Origin: JAICSD01 sp035637115 | Lineage (GTDB): Bacteria > Acidobacteriota > Vicinamibacteria > Vicinamibacterales > 2-12-FULL-66-21 | DNA: 64,000 bases | Direction of reading: 5' to 3' | NCBI GenBank assembly: GCA_035637115.1 | Contig: DASPXV010000059.1 | Location: 1-64,000 of the forward strand | Shown: one piece after another, positions 33,109 through 41,470 of the stretch | Numbering within the stretch: the first letter of the stretch is position 1 | Layout: each line of letters begins with the position of its first letter | Notes under the pieces: generated by a model | Databases searched by the model: none | What the model saw: only the letters and a program-made list of their open reading frames with translations | What the model was told of the DNA's origin: nothing | Made by a program: the position numbers and the translations under genes

Positions 33109-34260
33109 ATGACGCCGCTCGAGAACGTCACGGTTCTGGATTTCAGCCGGGTGCTGGCCGGGCCGTACTGCACGATGCAGCTCGGAGACCTCGGCGCGCG
33201 AGTCATCAAAATCGAGCAGCCGGGACGCGGCGACGACACGCGCGCGTGGGGACCGCCGTTCGTGAACGGCGAAAGCGCCTACTTCCTGAGCGTCAATCGC
33301 AACAAGGAAAGCGTGGCGCTCGATCTGAAGGACGACAGCTCGCGGCCGATCGTCGCAGCGCTTCTCTCGCGGGCCGACATCCTCGTGGAGAATTTCCGGC
33401 CGGGCACGATGGAGCGTCTCGGGTTTGGATACGACGCGATAGCGGCGAAACACCCACGCCTGATCTACTGCTCGATTTCAGGCTTCGGGCAGACGGGCCC
33501 GCGCAGCGCCGAGGCGGGCTACGACGCGATGATCCAGGCCGAGGGTGGGTTGATGAGCATCACGGGAGCGCCGGAGGGGTCCCCTTACCGCCTCGGCGTG
33601 GCGATCGGCGATATCGCCACCGGCATGTTCGCCGTCCAGGCGATCCTGGCGGCCCTGCTCGTGCGCGAGCGGACGGGCCGCGGGCAGCGCGTCGACATCG
33701 CGATGCTGGACTCTGTGACATCGCTGCTCACTTACCAGGCATCCAGCGCGTTCGCCACCGGGGTCACGCCAACGCGGATGGGCAATCGTCATCCATCCAT
33801 TGCGCCGTATGACACGTTTGCTGCCGCGGACGGCGAGTTCGTGCTTTCCGTCGGTAACGACGAGCAATTCCGCCGTCTTTCAGAAGTCCTCGGGCGTCCG
33901 GCACTCGCGCAGGATTCCCGCTTCGTGACGAATGCACAGCGCGTGGAGAACTACGAGGTGCTGAGGCACGAGCTGTCGGGGCTTCTCGTCAACTGGACCC
34001 GCGAGAAAGTGCTTGCCGCGTTGACCGCTGCAGGAGTGCCGTGTGGCGCGGTGCGCACCGTGACAGAGGCGCTCGCCGATCCGCAGCTGGCCGCGCGCGA
34101 CATGATCGTTCCGCTCGAACATGCGACCGCGGGGCCCATCAAGGTGCTCGGCACACCGCTGAAGCTGTCTGAAACGCCCGCGAGAATCCGCACGCCGCCG
34201 CCTGCGCTGGGTCAACACACGGCCGCGGTGCTGCGAGAGCTGGGATTTACCGTTCGATAA
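33109..34260 (+). CDS. CaiB/BaiF-family CoA transferase
   Basis: Class III CoA transferase moving CoA between acids. LDFSRVLAGPYCTMQLGDLGARVIK in part at the N-terminus, GDDTRAWGPPF, SVNRNKESVALDLK, DILVENFRPGTMERLG, and the catalytic-Asp region GYDAMIQAEGG near residue 141. 383 residues. Substrate is unknown; no pathway genes lie next to it. Tail overlaps the convergent unknown gene by 14 nt. Confidence 0.92.
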   Translation: MTPLENVTVLDFSRVLAGPYCTMQLGDLGARVIKIEQPGRGDDTRAWGPPFVNGESAYFLSVNRNKESVALDLKDDSSRPIVAALLSRADILVENFRPGTMERLGFGYDAIAAKHPRLIYCSISGFGQTGPRSAEAGYDAMIQAEGGLMSITGAPEGSPYRLGVAIGDIATGMFAVQAILAALLVRERTGRGQRVDIAMLDSVTSLLTYQASSAFATGVTPTRMGNRHPSIAPYDTFAAADGEFVLSVGNDEQFRRLSEVLGRPALAQDSRFVTNAQRVENYEVLRHELSGLLVNWTREKVLAALTAAGVPCGAVRTVTEALADPQLAARDMIVPLEHATAGPIKVLGTPLKLSETPARIRTPPPALGQHTAAVLRELGFTVR

Positions 34261-34675
34261 AGGGTACGAGCTCTTCGAGGAGGATGCCAACGACGTCCTC
34301 CTGCGTAAGCTGCGCGATCGCGGCGCCTTCCCGAACGCTGCGCTCGACGCTGATGATGCGGCGCCCGCGGCCGCGCGTCGAATGAACCATCAGCGCCGGC
34401 ATATCGCGAGCGGTGTCGAGCACGAGCTCGATGAACTCCTCCGCGGATCGCTCCGGCGACAGCCGCACGGCATCGCCGGGGGTGAGAACCTTGAAGCGGT
34501 GGCCTTCGCCTGTGAGCGCTGAGGCCATCGCATGGAACGCGGGCACGGCGATCGTCGGGAGGACTTCCTGCCACGCTCGCGACGCCTCGTCGGCGCGGGC
34601 GCGCCGGTCGGCCGCGCGGCGTTTCGCATCCTCGATGGCGCCGCGCAGCCGGCGCCTGACGTCGGAGACTTCCAT
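34247..34675 (-). CDS. Hypothetical protein downstream of menG
   Basis: 142-residue protein starting MEVSDVRRRLRGAIEDAKRRA; the ATG at 34675 lies 15 nt after the menG stop. The N-terminal 50 residues are Arg/Ala-rich and helical; the rest (FHAMASALTGEGHRFKVLTPGDAVRL, then IISVERSVREGAAIAQLTQEDVV) looks like a small compact alpha/beta domain. No family is recognised. Last gene of the copper/metal operon. Confidence 0.65.
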   Translation of the reverse strand: MEVSDVRRRLRGAIEDAKRRAADRRARADEASRAWQEVLPTIAVPAFHAMASALTGEGHRFKVLTPGDAVRLSPERSAEEFIELVLDTARDMPALMVHSTRGRGRRIISVERSVREGAAIAQLTQEDVVGILLEELVPFIER

Positions 34676-34689
34676 CCGGCGATCGTACC

Positions 34690-35406
34690 CTAGTCCGCGC
34701 GCGGTCGCGAGCGCGCGACGTTGATCGCCATCAAGCCACCGAGCAGCGCCACGACGCGGCAACCCTCGAACCCGGAGTGCTCGAGCAGCGATGACACTGC
34801 GGCGGCGCCAGGATAGCGGGAAATCGATGCGGGAATGTACCGATACGTGTCCGCATTGCCATGAAGCAGCCAGCCGAGCGCTGAGCCGACGACATTCAGG
34901 TAGCCGAGGTAGACGGCGCGAACGATCGCATTCGACGGGCGATCGAAGTCGAGAGATACAAACGTGCCGCCCGGTCGCAGCACGCGGTGGATTTCATTGA
35001 TCGCGGGTTGAATCCTCGGGACGTTGCGAATGCCATAGCCGGCCGTGACGATGTCAAAGGCTGCGTCCGGGAATGGCAAAGACGTCATGTCGCCGGCAAC
35101 GAACGGTACGCGGCCCTTCGAACGCGCGATCCGGAGCATCCGCAGCGTGATGTCGAGGCCCGTAACCTGTGCGCCGCAATCCGCGAGGGCGAAGGCGATG
35201 TCGCCGGTGCCGCACGCCAGGTCCAGCGCGCGCGATCCCTGCCGTACGTTCGCGAGATTGACGAGCCGTTTCTTCCACGAACGATCGCGGCCGAACGAGA
35301 GCAGCACGGTGATCAGGTCGTAGCGATCGGCAATGGTGTCGAACAGCCGTCGCACGTAGCGCGCCTTCGTCTCGGGCGAGGCGAGCGCACCGCGGAGATC
35401 CGTCAT
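34690..35406 (-). CDS. menG: Demethylmenaquinone methyltransferase (UbiE/MenG)
   Basis: SAM-dependent C-methyltransferase for the last step of menaquinone synthesis. YVRRLFDTIADRYDLITVLLSFG, SAM motif LDLACGTGDIAFAL, DMTSLPFPDAAFD, YGIRNVP, and IHRVLRPGGTFVSLDF. The ATG overlaps the stop of the cupredoxin gene (ATGA). With mqnE and mqnD it completes part of the futalosine-menaquinone set. Confidence 0.92.
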   Translation of the reverse strand: MTDLRGALASPETKARYVRRLFDTIADRYDLITVLLSFGRDRSWKKRLVNLANVRQGSRALDLACGTGDIAFALADCGAQVTGLDITLRMLRIARSKGRVPFVAGDMTSLPFPDAAFDIVTAGYGIRNVPRIQPAINEIHRVLRPGGTFVSLDFDRPSNAIVRAVYLGYLNVVGSALGWLLHGNADTYRYIPASISRYPGAAAVSSLLEHSGFEGCRVVALLGGLMAINVARSRPRAD

Positions 35407-35768
35407 TCCACGGTTATCGTACCCTTCATCATCGACGCATGCGGCGTGCAGTTGTACTGTGCGCTGCCGCGGTCGGGTGCGCGAAACTCCACGGTCGCTT
35501 CGCCGCGTCCGGCCAGGACGGGGGTCGCGATACCCCAATCCGGAATCGTGAAATCGTGGCGCATGCCCGTGTCGGCGTTGCGAAACACGATGCGCACCGT
35601 TTCACCCGCGCGGACGCGAACCACTGGATTGGGTTCTGCGCTCCCGTCAGCGTAGAAGGTCATGTTGCGCGCGACCAGGCGTATCTCGCGTGGCTGCGGT
35701 CCTGACGACAGCGACAGCAGCAGGCACACGCAGGCAAGTTTGTCAGCCAACGAGCATCCCCGTTCCAT
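35403..35768 (-). CDS. Cupredoxin (plastocyanin-like copper protein)
   Basis: 121-residue exported copper protein. Hydrophobic leader LACVCLLLSLSS, then a cupredoxin fold with type-1 copper ligands visible as His in MRHDFTIPDW and the Cys-His-Met loop CTPHASMM. Probably a periplasmic electron carrier or copper-binding domain. It overlaps the ZIP gene upstream by 26 nt and menG downstream by 4 nt, so it is part of the same operon. Confidence 0.88.
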   Translation of the reverse strand: MERGCSLADKLACVCLLLSLSSGPQPREIRLVARNMTFYADGSAEPNPVVRVRAGETVRIVFRNADTGMRHDFTIPDWGIATPVLAGRGEATVEFRAPDRGSAQYNCTPHASMMKGTITVE

Positions 35769-36924
35769 ACATCACGGCAAACCCGCCGAGGAGTCCGAGC
35801 ATCACTGGCGCCGATGCAAATCGTGCGGAAGGCTCGCGCGAGATCTGCCGTGAGAGTTGATGGACGACCTGTGCAATCGCGCCGGCCCCGAGGCCCAGGC
35901 AGAACACCGCCGCGACCGGCGAATAGACGAAGCCGCCGAGCCATGCGCCGGCGATTGTCGGGGCGCCGCCTATCAGCCCGAGCTGCGCCAGGAATCGGAT
36001 CGAAGGGCGCTCCTTCGCGATCGGCGACAGGATCGCGAGTCCTTCGGTCGTGTTGTGCAGCGTGAATCCGACGATCAGCAAGGTGCCGAGCGCCGCTTCC
36101 CCGAGCGCGAATGCCGCCCCGATGGCGAGTCCCTCGCCGAAGTTGTGCAGTCCTATGCCGATCGCGATCAGCAGCGCGAGTACTGCGCCCGAACCTGTCG
36201 CACCGCCGCTGCGTCGCGCCCGCGCACGTCGCAGCCACTGTCCTGTCGTTTCCAGACCCATGTATGCCGCGGCCGCGGCGCCCGCAAATAGCGCGACGCC
36301 CTGGTACGATTCCGCCAGCTGCGATGCACCGTCGAGCCCCTCCTGCACCGCGTCGATCAGCAGGAACCCAAGCAGCCCGATCGTTACGGCCAGCAGTACG
36401 TCGAGACCACCGCGTCCGAGTCGAGCCAGGACTGGGAACCAGCAGAGTCCGAGAGCGACCGGGAGCACGCCGACATACAGACCGACGACTGCAAAACTTC
36501 CCAGTTGCGCAGCAGTCAGCCGGGGGGTCTCGACCGCAACGGCGATCTCATGCTCGAACGTTGCCCCGGTGGACGTCAGGACCTTCACGAGATGGGCTTC
36601 ACCCTCGACCCAGGGGTATGGCACGTGAATCGTGGTTCCGGCCAGGTGCCGCAGTGTCGGACCAGTGGTGCTCGTGAATGCCCAGTAGGCATCATCCACC
36701 GTGACCTGCGCGATGGTGACAGGGTCTGGACCGTCGTTGAGAACGGCGAGGCGGATGCCATCAGCTCCGAGCGAGGCGCGCGAAATCGTGAGCCGCTCCA
36801 CGGGAGGCATCGCCGCCGGACGCAGTGTGTCGCCGGGTTGGAGCCTGACGATCGCCATGATGAGCAGGGCCAGGAGTACGAGTGGAACCGCTGCCCAGAA
36901 CCAGACTGCAGGATTACGTTGCAC
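35743..36924 (-). CDS. ZIP-family metal transporter with periplasmic N-terminal extension
   Basis: Probable Zn/Fe/Mn transporter of 393 residues. After one membrane segment, residues 30-135 form an unusual soluble beta-rich extension (RLTISRASLGADGIRLAVLNDGP in part). The ZIP core follows with about 8 hydrophobic segments and both metal-site helices: IGLHNFGEGLAIG and TLHNTTEGLAI. The extension is not part of typical ZIP proteins. It overlaps the multicopper oxidase gene by 11 nt. Confidence 0.88.
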   Translation of the reverse strand: MQRNPAVWFWAAVPLVLLALLIMAIVRLQPGDTLRPAAMPPVERLTISRASLGADGIRLAVLNDGPDPVTIAQVTVDDAYWAFTSTTGPTLRHLAGTTIHVPYPWVEGEAHLVKVLTSTGATFEHEIAVAVETPRLTAAQLGSFAVVGLYVGVLPVALGLCWFPVLARLGRGGLDVLLAVTIGLLGFLLIDAVQEGLDGASQLAESYQGVALFAGAAAAAYMGLETTGQWLRRARARRSGGATGSGAVLALLIAIGIGLHNFGEGLAIGAAFALGEAALGTLLIVGFTLHNTTEGLAILSPIAKERPSIRFLAQLGLIGGAPTIAGAWLGGFVYSPVAAVFCLGLGAGAIAQVVHQLSRQISREPSARFASAPVMLGLLGGFAVMYGTGMLVG

Positions 36925-37960
36925 GGCGTGCCTCCACGGCTTCGAACATGCCCATCCAACCCAGCTCGGCGAACTCGCTCTGGTGTGCGTGGAACATGAA
37001 CTTTCCCGGGTAGCGGAAGCGGGTTTCGAGCACGGCGCGTTCTCCCTGGCAGAGCATCACCGTATCGGTTCGCTCGGTGGTCGCGAGCGAGGTCCCGGTT
37101 CGGAATACGTCGAAGAACATTCCATGCAGGTGCAGGCTGTTGACGAGATCGAACTCGGTCACGTTGACGACGTACATCCGTACGAGGGCGCCGACGTTCA
37201 CGCGAATCGGCTCGGACATGAAGTGGTGCGCGACCGTGTTCACGGCGTAGACCTCGTTCTCCGCGTCGAAGTTCGTGTCGAACGCGTTCATCACCATCAC
37301 CAGTTCGTCGGCAGGAGGCCGCGGCGTTTTGGGATCCACGATGAAGGCGCCATACAGCCCCTTGTGCATGTGGCGTTTCAAGGGAACGGCGTGGCAGTGA
37401 TACAGGTGCATCCCGAACGGATCCGCATCGAACTCGTAGACGAAGCTTCCTCCCGGCTGCACCTGGTGCTCCGGAAGCGAGCCGTCCATCTCGGGCGGAT
37501 GCCAGCCGTGAAAATGGATCGTGTGAGGGTGCGAGCCGGCGTTCACGAACGTCACGCGCACCCGATCCCCTTCGGTCGCACGCAGCGTGGGTCCGGGCAC
37601 CTGGCCGTTGAACGTCCAGGCAGGAAAAAAGATGCCCGGCGCGATTTCGATCTCCCGATCGGCCGCCACGAGCTGGTATTCACGGAGGCGAGTGCCGTCC
37701 GGACGCAGCGTCTCGCGATAGAATCGGCCGCGCTCCTCCTCGGGAAGGTGCCCGAAATTCCAGGAGCGCATGAACACGGAAGGATCGAAGGTCTCGGTCG
37801 AGACGCGGCCGACGGGCCCCATGGCATGTGCGGCATGCGCGCTGGCGTCGTAGGACCGTGCGGCCTGGCCGGATACCCGGGTTCCTGCCACGGCCGCGGT
37901 GCCCGCGGCGGCGCCCAACCCGGCGAGCTTCAGGAGAGAGCGGCGAGACAGGTTCGGCAT
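36914..37960 (-). CDS. Multicopper oxidase (two-cupredoxin type), Tat-exported
   Basis: 348 residues. Tat signal SRRSLLKLAGLG then a long Ala-rich linker. Copper ligands: HTIHFHGWHPPE, LYHCHAVPLKRHMHKGLYG, SLHLHGMFF and FMFHAHQSE. The arrangement resembles copper nitrite reductase or two-domain oxidases; the Met expected at the type-1 axial position appears replaced by Leu (HKGLYG), as in high-potential laccases. The start is the ATG at 37960. First gene of the operon with ZIP, cupredoxin, menG; probably acts on metals or phenols in the periplasm. Confidence 0.87.
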   Translation of the reverse strand: MPNLSRRSLLKLAGLGAAAGTAAVAGTRVSGQAARSYDASAHAAHAMGPVGRVSTETFDPSVFMRSWNFGHLPEEERGRFYRETLRPDGTRLREYQLVAADREIEIAPGIFFPAWTFNGQVPGPTLRATEGDRVRVTFVNAGSHPHTIHFHGWHPPEMDGSLPEHQVQPGGSFVYEFDADPFGMHLYHCHAVPLKRHMHKGLYGAFIVDPKTPRPPADELVMVMNAFDTNFDAENEVYAVNTVAHHFMSEPIRVNVGALVRMYVVNVTEFDLVNSLHLHGMFFDVFRTGTSLATTERTDTVMLCQGERAVLETRFRYPGKFMFHAHQSEFAELGWMGMFEAVEARRAT

Positions 37961-37985
37961 CTTTGATATCCTTCGATAGTAATAG

Positions 37986-38001
37986 TTTTGACAAATCAAA
38001 A
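37986..38001. promoter_or_regulatory. Candidate operator in the divergent MCO / DtxR-like promoter region
   Basis: Perfect inverted repeat TTTTGA-CAAA-TCAAAA in a 67-bp AT-rich gap between the divergent multicopper oxidase and DtxR-type regulator genes. The gap contrasts sharply with the GC-rich surroundings. It is a plausible binding site for the adjacent regulator, controlling both sides. Confidence 0.55.
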
Positions 38002-38027
38002 TACATAATTCTATTATACGAAGTCAA

Positions 38028-39479
38028 ATGGCGCTCCCCTCCCCGACTGTTGAGAACTACCTGAAGGCGATCTTCCAGGCGCAGCTGCACCTCGAACGAC
38101 GGACCGGTCTCGTGCCGATGGGCCAGCTGGCTGCCGCCCTGGGCGTCGTGCCTGGAACGGCGACGACGATGGTGAAGACGCTGGCGGACTCGGGGCTGGC
38201 GAAGTACGAGCCCTACGCCGGCGTGCGCCTGACGCCTTCCGGCGAGAAGCTCGCGGCGCTGGTCGTGCGGCGTCACCGATTGATCGAGTTGTTCCTGGTA
38301 AAAGTGATGGGCATGAGCTGGACCGAGGTCCACGACGAAGCCGAACTGCTGGAGCACGCGGTGTCGGATCGGCTGATCGAGCGCATCGACGAAATGCTCG
38401 GCCGTCCGGAAGCAGATCCACACGGCGATCCGATTCCCGACGCGGAGGGAGTACTCGAGCGGCGTCCGTTCGACACACTGCTCACATGCCCGTTGAATGC
38501 ACCGGTGACGGTGCGGCGCGTGACCGATCAGGACCCGGAGTTCCTGCACTTCGTTGAACGCCGCGATCTGAAGCCGGGCGAGACCGTGGAAGTGATCGAG
38601 CGGGATGCGGCAGCGGACAGCGTGCGCGTGCGCGGCCGCAAAGAGCGCGCGATCACGATCGGCGCGCGTGCCGCGTCGAAGGTGCTCGTGCAACTGGCGA
38701 CGGTCGCCACCATCGTTCTCGCGTTCGCGGCGGCCGGGTTCGCGCAAACGGTGGCGCCGCAGCCGGCAGCGCAACCGTTCCAGATTCTCGACAACTCATT
38801 CTTCGTCGAGGAAGCGTTCAACCAGGAGCGCGGGATCTTCCAGAATATTTTCGGCATGAGGCACGAGGGGGGGGACTGGCAGCTCACGTTTACGCAGGAG
38901 TGGCCGGCGCCGGCGCAGCGGCATCAGCTCTCCTACACGGTCGCGGCGGAATCCGTCGGGTCGAAGTCAGGCTTTGGCGATGTCTATCTGAACTACCGGT
39001 TCCAGGCGTTGGAGGAAGCCGGCGGACATCCCGCGTTCTCGCCGCGCGTCAGCGTCATCGTTCCATCGGGACGGCAGTCAACAGGCGCCGGCGAAGGCGG
39101 ACTGCAGGTGAATCTCCCGTTCAGCAAGCAGCACGGCGACGTCTACTTTCACTGGAATGGCGGCTTCACGTGGCTGCCGCGCGGCGAGCGCGTCGATCTC
39201 GTCTCGCCTACGCTCGCCGGAAGCGCGATCTACCGACTCAGGCCGATGCTGAATCTGATGCTCGAGTCCGTCCTGGCGTTCGACGCCGATGAGACTTCAC
39301 CCGGCATCGTCGAACGGACACGCGCGTTCACTCTGTCTCCGGGAGTGCGCGGCGGATGGAACGTGGCCAAGGACACGCAGCTGGTTCTTGGCGCGGCACT
39401 GCCGATCACACGCGTCAGTGGTGACGCGTCGGTCGGCGTGTTCGGGTACGTGTCGTACGAATTACCGTTCGTGAAGTGA
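38028..39479 (+). CDS. DtxR/MntR-type metalloregulator fused in frame to an outer-membrane-protein-like domain
   Basis: Residues 1-225 are a complete metalloregulator: winged helix (TVENYLKAIFQAQ, MGQLAAALGVVPGTATTMVKTLADSGL), dimerisation/metal helix with HDEAELLEHAVSD, and an SH3-like FeoA tail ending ITIGARAASKVLVQ. The next residues are a typical signal peptide (LATVATIVLAFAAAGFAQ) followed by about 250 residues of beta-rich barrel-like protein (DVYLNYRFQAL, FSPRVSVIVPSGRQSTGAGEGG, VSYELPFVK) with terminal aromatic/Phe near the end. There is no stop between them. Either a true fusion or an internal GTG start (in KVLVQ) makes a second protein. It faces the copper/metal operon. Confidence 0.82.
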   Translation: MALPSPTVENYLKAIFQAQLHLERRTGLVPMGQLAAALGVVPGTATTMVKTLADSGLAKYEPYAGVRLTPSGEKLAALVVRRHRLIELFLVKVMGMSWTEVHDEAELLEHAVSDRLIERIDEMLGRPEADPHGDPIPDAEGVLERRPFDTLLTCPLNAPVTVRRVTDQDPEFLHFVERRDLKPGETVEVIERDAAADSVRVRGRKERAITIGARAASKVLVQLATVATIVLAFAAAGFAQTVAPQPAAQPFQILDNSFFVEEAFNQERGIFQNIFGMRHEGGDWQLTFTQEWPAPAQRHQLSYTVAAESVGSKSGFGDVYLNYRFQALEEAGGHPAFSPRVSVIVPSGRQSTGAGEGGLQVNLPFSKQHGDVYFHWNGGFTWLPRGERVDLVSPTLAGSAIYRLRPMLNLMLESVLAFDADETSPGIVERTRAFTLSPGVRGGWNVAKDTQLVLGAALPITRVSGDASVGVFGYVSYELPFVK

Positions 39480-39872
39480 GTACGTCGCGACGGACGTCGG
39501 GGTTTCCCAGACTCTAACGGACTGAATGTCCACACCGAGCTCGCGCCCGTTGTCGAAAATCAGTTTCGCGATGCGCTCGACGGTGGGATTACTCTCGAGC
39601 AGGTACATCGGTTCGCCGAGCTTCCGCAGCGGCTCGACGAGCGGATCGTCCTGGCGCAGAATCATCTTGTGGTCGAGTTCGCGATCGATCCAGCCTTTGA
39701 CGATCCGCTTGATGTCGCTGAAGTCGACCACCATGTTGCGATTGTCGAGGCTGTCGGTCCGCACGTCGATTTCGACGGACGCATTGTGACCGTGCGGATG
39801 CTTGCACACGCCGTCATAGTCGAGCAGGCGGTGTCCGTAGCAGAACTCGATGCGCTTGGTCACGAGGTACAT
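39462..39872 (-). CDS. queD: 6-carboxy-5,6,7,8-tetrahydropterin synthase
   Basis: Second enzyme of queuosine/7-deazaguanine synthesis. Zinc His ligands in FCYGHRLLDYDG and CKHPHGHNASVEI, catalytic Cys in VCKHPHGH, then NMVVDFSDIKRIVKGWID. 136 residues. Its ATG shares the palindrome CATG with the start of queC on the other strand; its end overlaps the regulator fusion by 18 nt. Confidence 0.94.
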   Translation of the reverse strand: MYLVTKRIEFCYGHRLLDYDGVCKHPHGHNASVEIDVRTDSLDNRNMVVDFSDIKRIVKGWIDRELDHKMILRQDDPLVEPLRKLGEPMYLLESNPTVERIAKLIFDNGRELGVDIQSVRVWETPTSVATYSLHER

Positions 39873-40569
39873 GTCTCACGAGTATAAAGCCACCGGCGTG
39901 CTGTTTTCCGGCGGGCTCGACAGTGCAGTGCTCGCTGCACAAGCGGCACGTGAAGGTGCGGTGCGCACGCTGTACATCAGCGTCGGCTTCGCGTGGGAGG
40001 CGGAAGAACGCGCGATGGCCGCGCGGCTTTTCTCGCGGCCGCCGTTCGCCGGCCACGTCGATCCTCCGGTCGAACTCGCCTTCGATATGCGTGACGTCTT
40101 CCCGCCCGACTACTGGGCGGTCCGGGGTGTCGCGCCGGCATTCGATACACCGGATGAAGACGTGTACCTCCATGGACGGAACATCATCCTGCTCTCGAAA
40201 GCCGCGGTATACATGGCGGCAGCGTTGTCGAAGCAGCACGTTCGCGTCATGCGGCTGCTGATGGGGCAGCTCGCCGGCAATCCCTTCCCTGATGCCACGC
40301 CGGCATTCCTCGCCGCCACAGCCACCTCGCTTTCGCTCGGATTGTCGATGTCGATCGAGGTGGCGACGCCGTTCGCGTCGCTGAGCAAGGCGGATGTGAT
40401 CCGTCGAGGCGTGGAGCTCGGCGTGCCGCTGGAGCTCACGCTGTCGTGCATGCAGCCACGCGGGGGATTGCACTGCGGCCGCTGCAGCAAATGCAGAGAG
40501 CGGCGCGACGCCTTCAGGCAGGCAGGTGTGATCGATCCGACGCGGTACGAGAGCGCGCCGATCCGCTGA
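39871..40569 (+). CDS. queC: 7-cyano-7-deazaguanine synthase
   Basis: PP-loop enzyme making preQ0. ATP loop LFSGGLDSAVLAAQAA near residue 10, HGRNIILLSKAAVYMA, and four zinc Cys in the C-terminal CMQPRGGLHCGRCSKC. The ATG at 39871 (MSHEYKATG) is preceded by GAGG; a longer frame starts at 39850. At 232 residues it is of normal size. With queD it forms the preQ0 pair; queE and folE are not in the window. Confidence 0.92.
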   Translation: MSHEYKATGVLFSGGLDSAVLAAQAAREGAVRTLYISVGFAWEAEERAMAARLFSRPPFAGHVDPPVELAFDMRDVFPPDYWAVRGVAPAFDTPDEDVYLHGRNIILLSKAAVYMAAALSKQHVRVMRLLMGQLAGNPFPDATPAFLAATATSLSLGLSMSIEVATPFASLSKADVIRRGVELGVPLELTLSCMQPRGGLHCGRCSKCRERRDAFRQAGVIDPTRYESAPIR

Positions 40570-40574
40570 GCGTG

Positions 40575-41462
40575 CTAACTGACCTTCAGGTGAATGCCGC
40601 CGTCGCCGGTCCGGATCGTGAGCGTCTTGCCTCCGGCACCGAGCGTGCCGCGCAGAGTACGGCGCTCTGATTCACTGTTCTCGTTCTGGATCTTCAGATC
40701 GTTTCTGATCGTTCCGTCGCCGGTATGCGCGTCGAGCTGCGCCCCGAAGTCTGTTGGCAGGTAGAGCACGATGCCACCGTCTCCGGTAACCAGCGACCAG
40801 TCTGCGTTCATCACGGTGCCCGGCTCCGCGCGAAACGTGATCGCGCCGTCACCGGTGTGCAGCTTCACGCCGCCCAGTTTTCCAGCAACGCTGACGCTGC
40901 CGTCGCCGGTATCGATATTGACGTCTCCTTCGGCGTTGTCGATGGTGACCGAGCCGTCGCCGGTCGCGATCGTCATCTGTCCCGCGACTTCGCTCGCGCG
41001 GATGCTGCCATCGCCGGTCCGCAGATCCAGCCGTCCGCGGACGCGCTCGATACGGATTGCGCCGTCGCCACTCCGCGCCGTCACGTGACCGTCGCGCGGC
41101 ATCGTGACAATCAGGCTCGCCGTGGGCGACATCCGACCGATGCCCAGCAGCACCATGTCCTTCGGCGGGCGCTTCACTTCAATCTCGATGCGGTCCCCGT
41201 CTTGTTTCGTTTCGATCTTCAGCTCGTCGATCGCTTCCTGCGTCGGCCCGCGCTTCTCGATCTCGACGAGCACGGTCTTCGTGTCCGCGGAGCGGATCTG
41301 GATCGATCCGTCGAACGTCGTGAGCTTCAGCTCAGGCGTTCCTGTAATCGTGAAGCGCTTCTCATCGCGCGCGATGTGTCCCTGGGAGTCGACGACGACG
41401 CAGCCGCCCAACGCGAGCGGCAGGAGCGCTGCCGCGCAGACAGCGGGGAGTACAGATTTCAT
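40575..41462 (-). CDS. DUF4097-type adhesin-like beta-solenoid lipoprotein
   Basis: 296 residues. Lipoprotein signal with lipobox LALGGC, then a beta-helical protein with about eight repeats of the form (T/S)GDGSI or (T/S)GDGAI spaced about 20 residues, a typical DUF4097 solenoid. Probably envelope-anchored; no reaction known. The repeats are visible in DNA as a recurring GCCGTCGCCGGT word on the plus strand from 40.6 to 41.1 kb. It lies 8 nt downstream of nagA on the minus strand. Confidence 0.86.
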   Translation of the reverse strand: MKSVLPAVCAAALLPLALGGCVVVDSQGHIARDEKRFTITGTPELKLTTFDGSIQIRSADTKTVLVEIEKRGPTQEAIDELKIETKQDGDRIEIEVKRPPKDMVLLGIGRMSPTASLIVTMPRDGHVTARSGDGAIRIERVRGRLDLRTGDGSIRASEVAGQMTIATGDGSVTIDNAEGDVNIDTGDGSVSVAGKLGGVKLHTGDGAITFRAEPGTVMNADWSLVTGDGGIVLYLPTDFGAQLDAHTGDGTIRNDLKIQNENSESERRTLRGTLGAGGKTLTIRTGDGGIHLKVS

Positions 41463-41470
41463 ACAGAGTC

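Noticed and set aside
38028..38703. Separate DtxR gene ending before the barrel part
   Set aside because: No stop codon exists in frame between the two parts, so I annotate one ORF and flag the possible internal start.
40600..41080. CRISPR-like or tandem repeat array
   Set aside because: The recurring word encodes a regular GDG beta-solenoid repeat in a lipoprotein.
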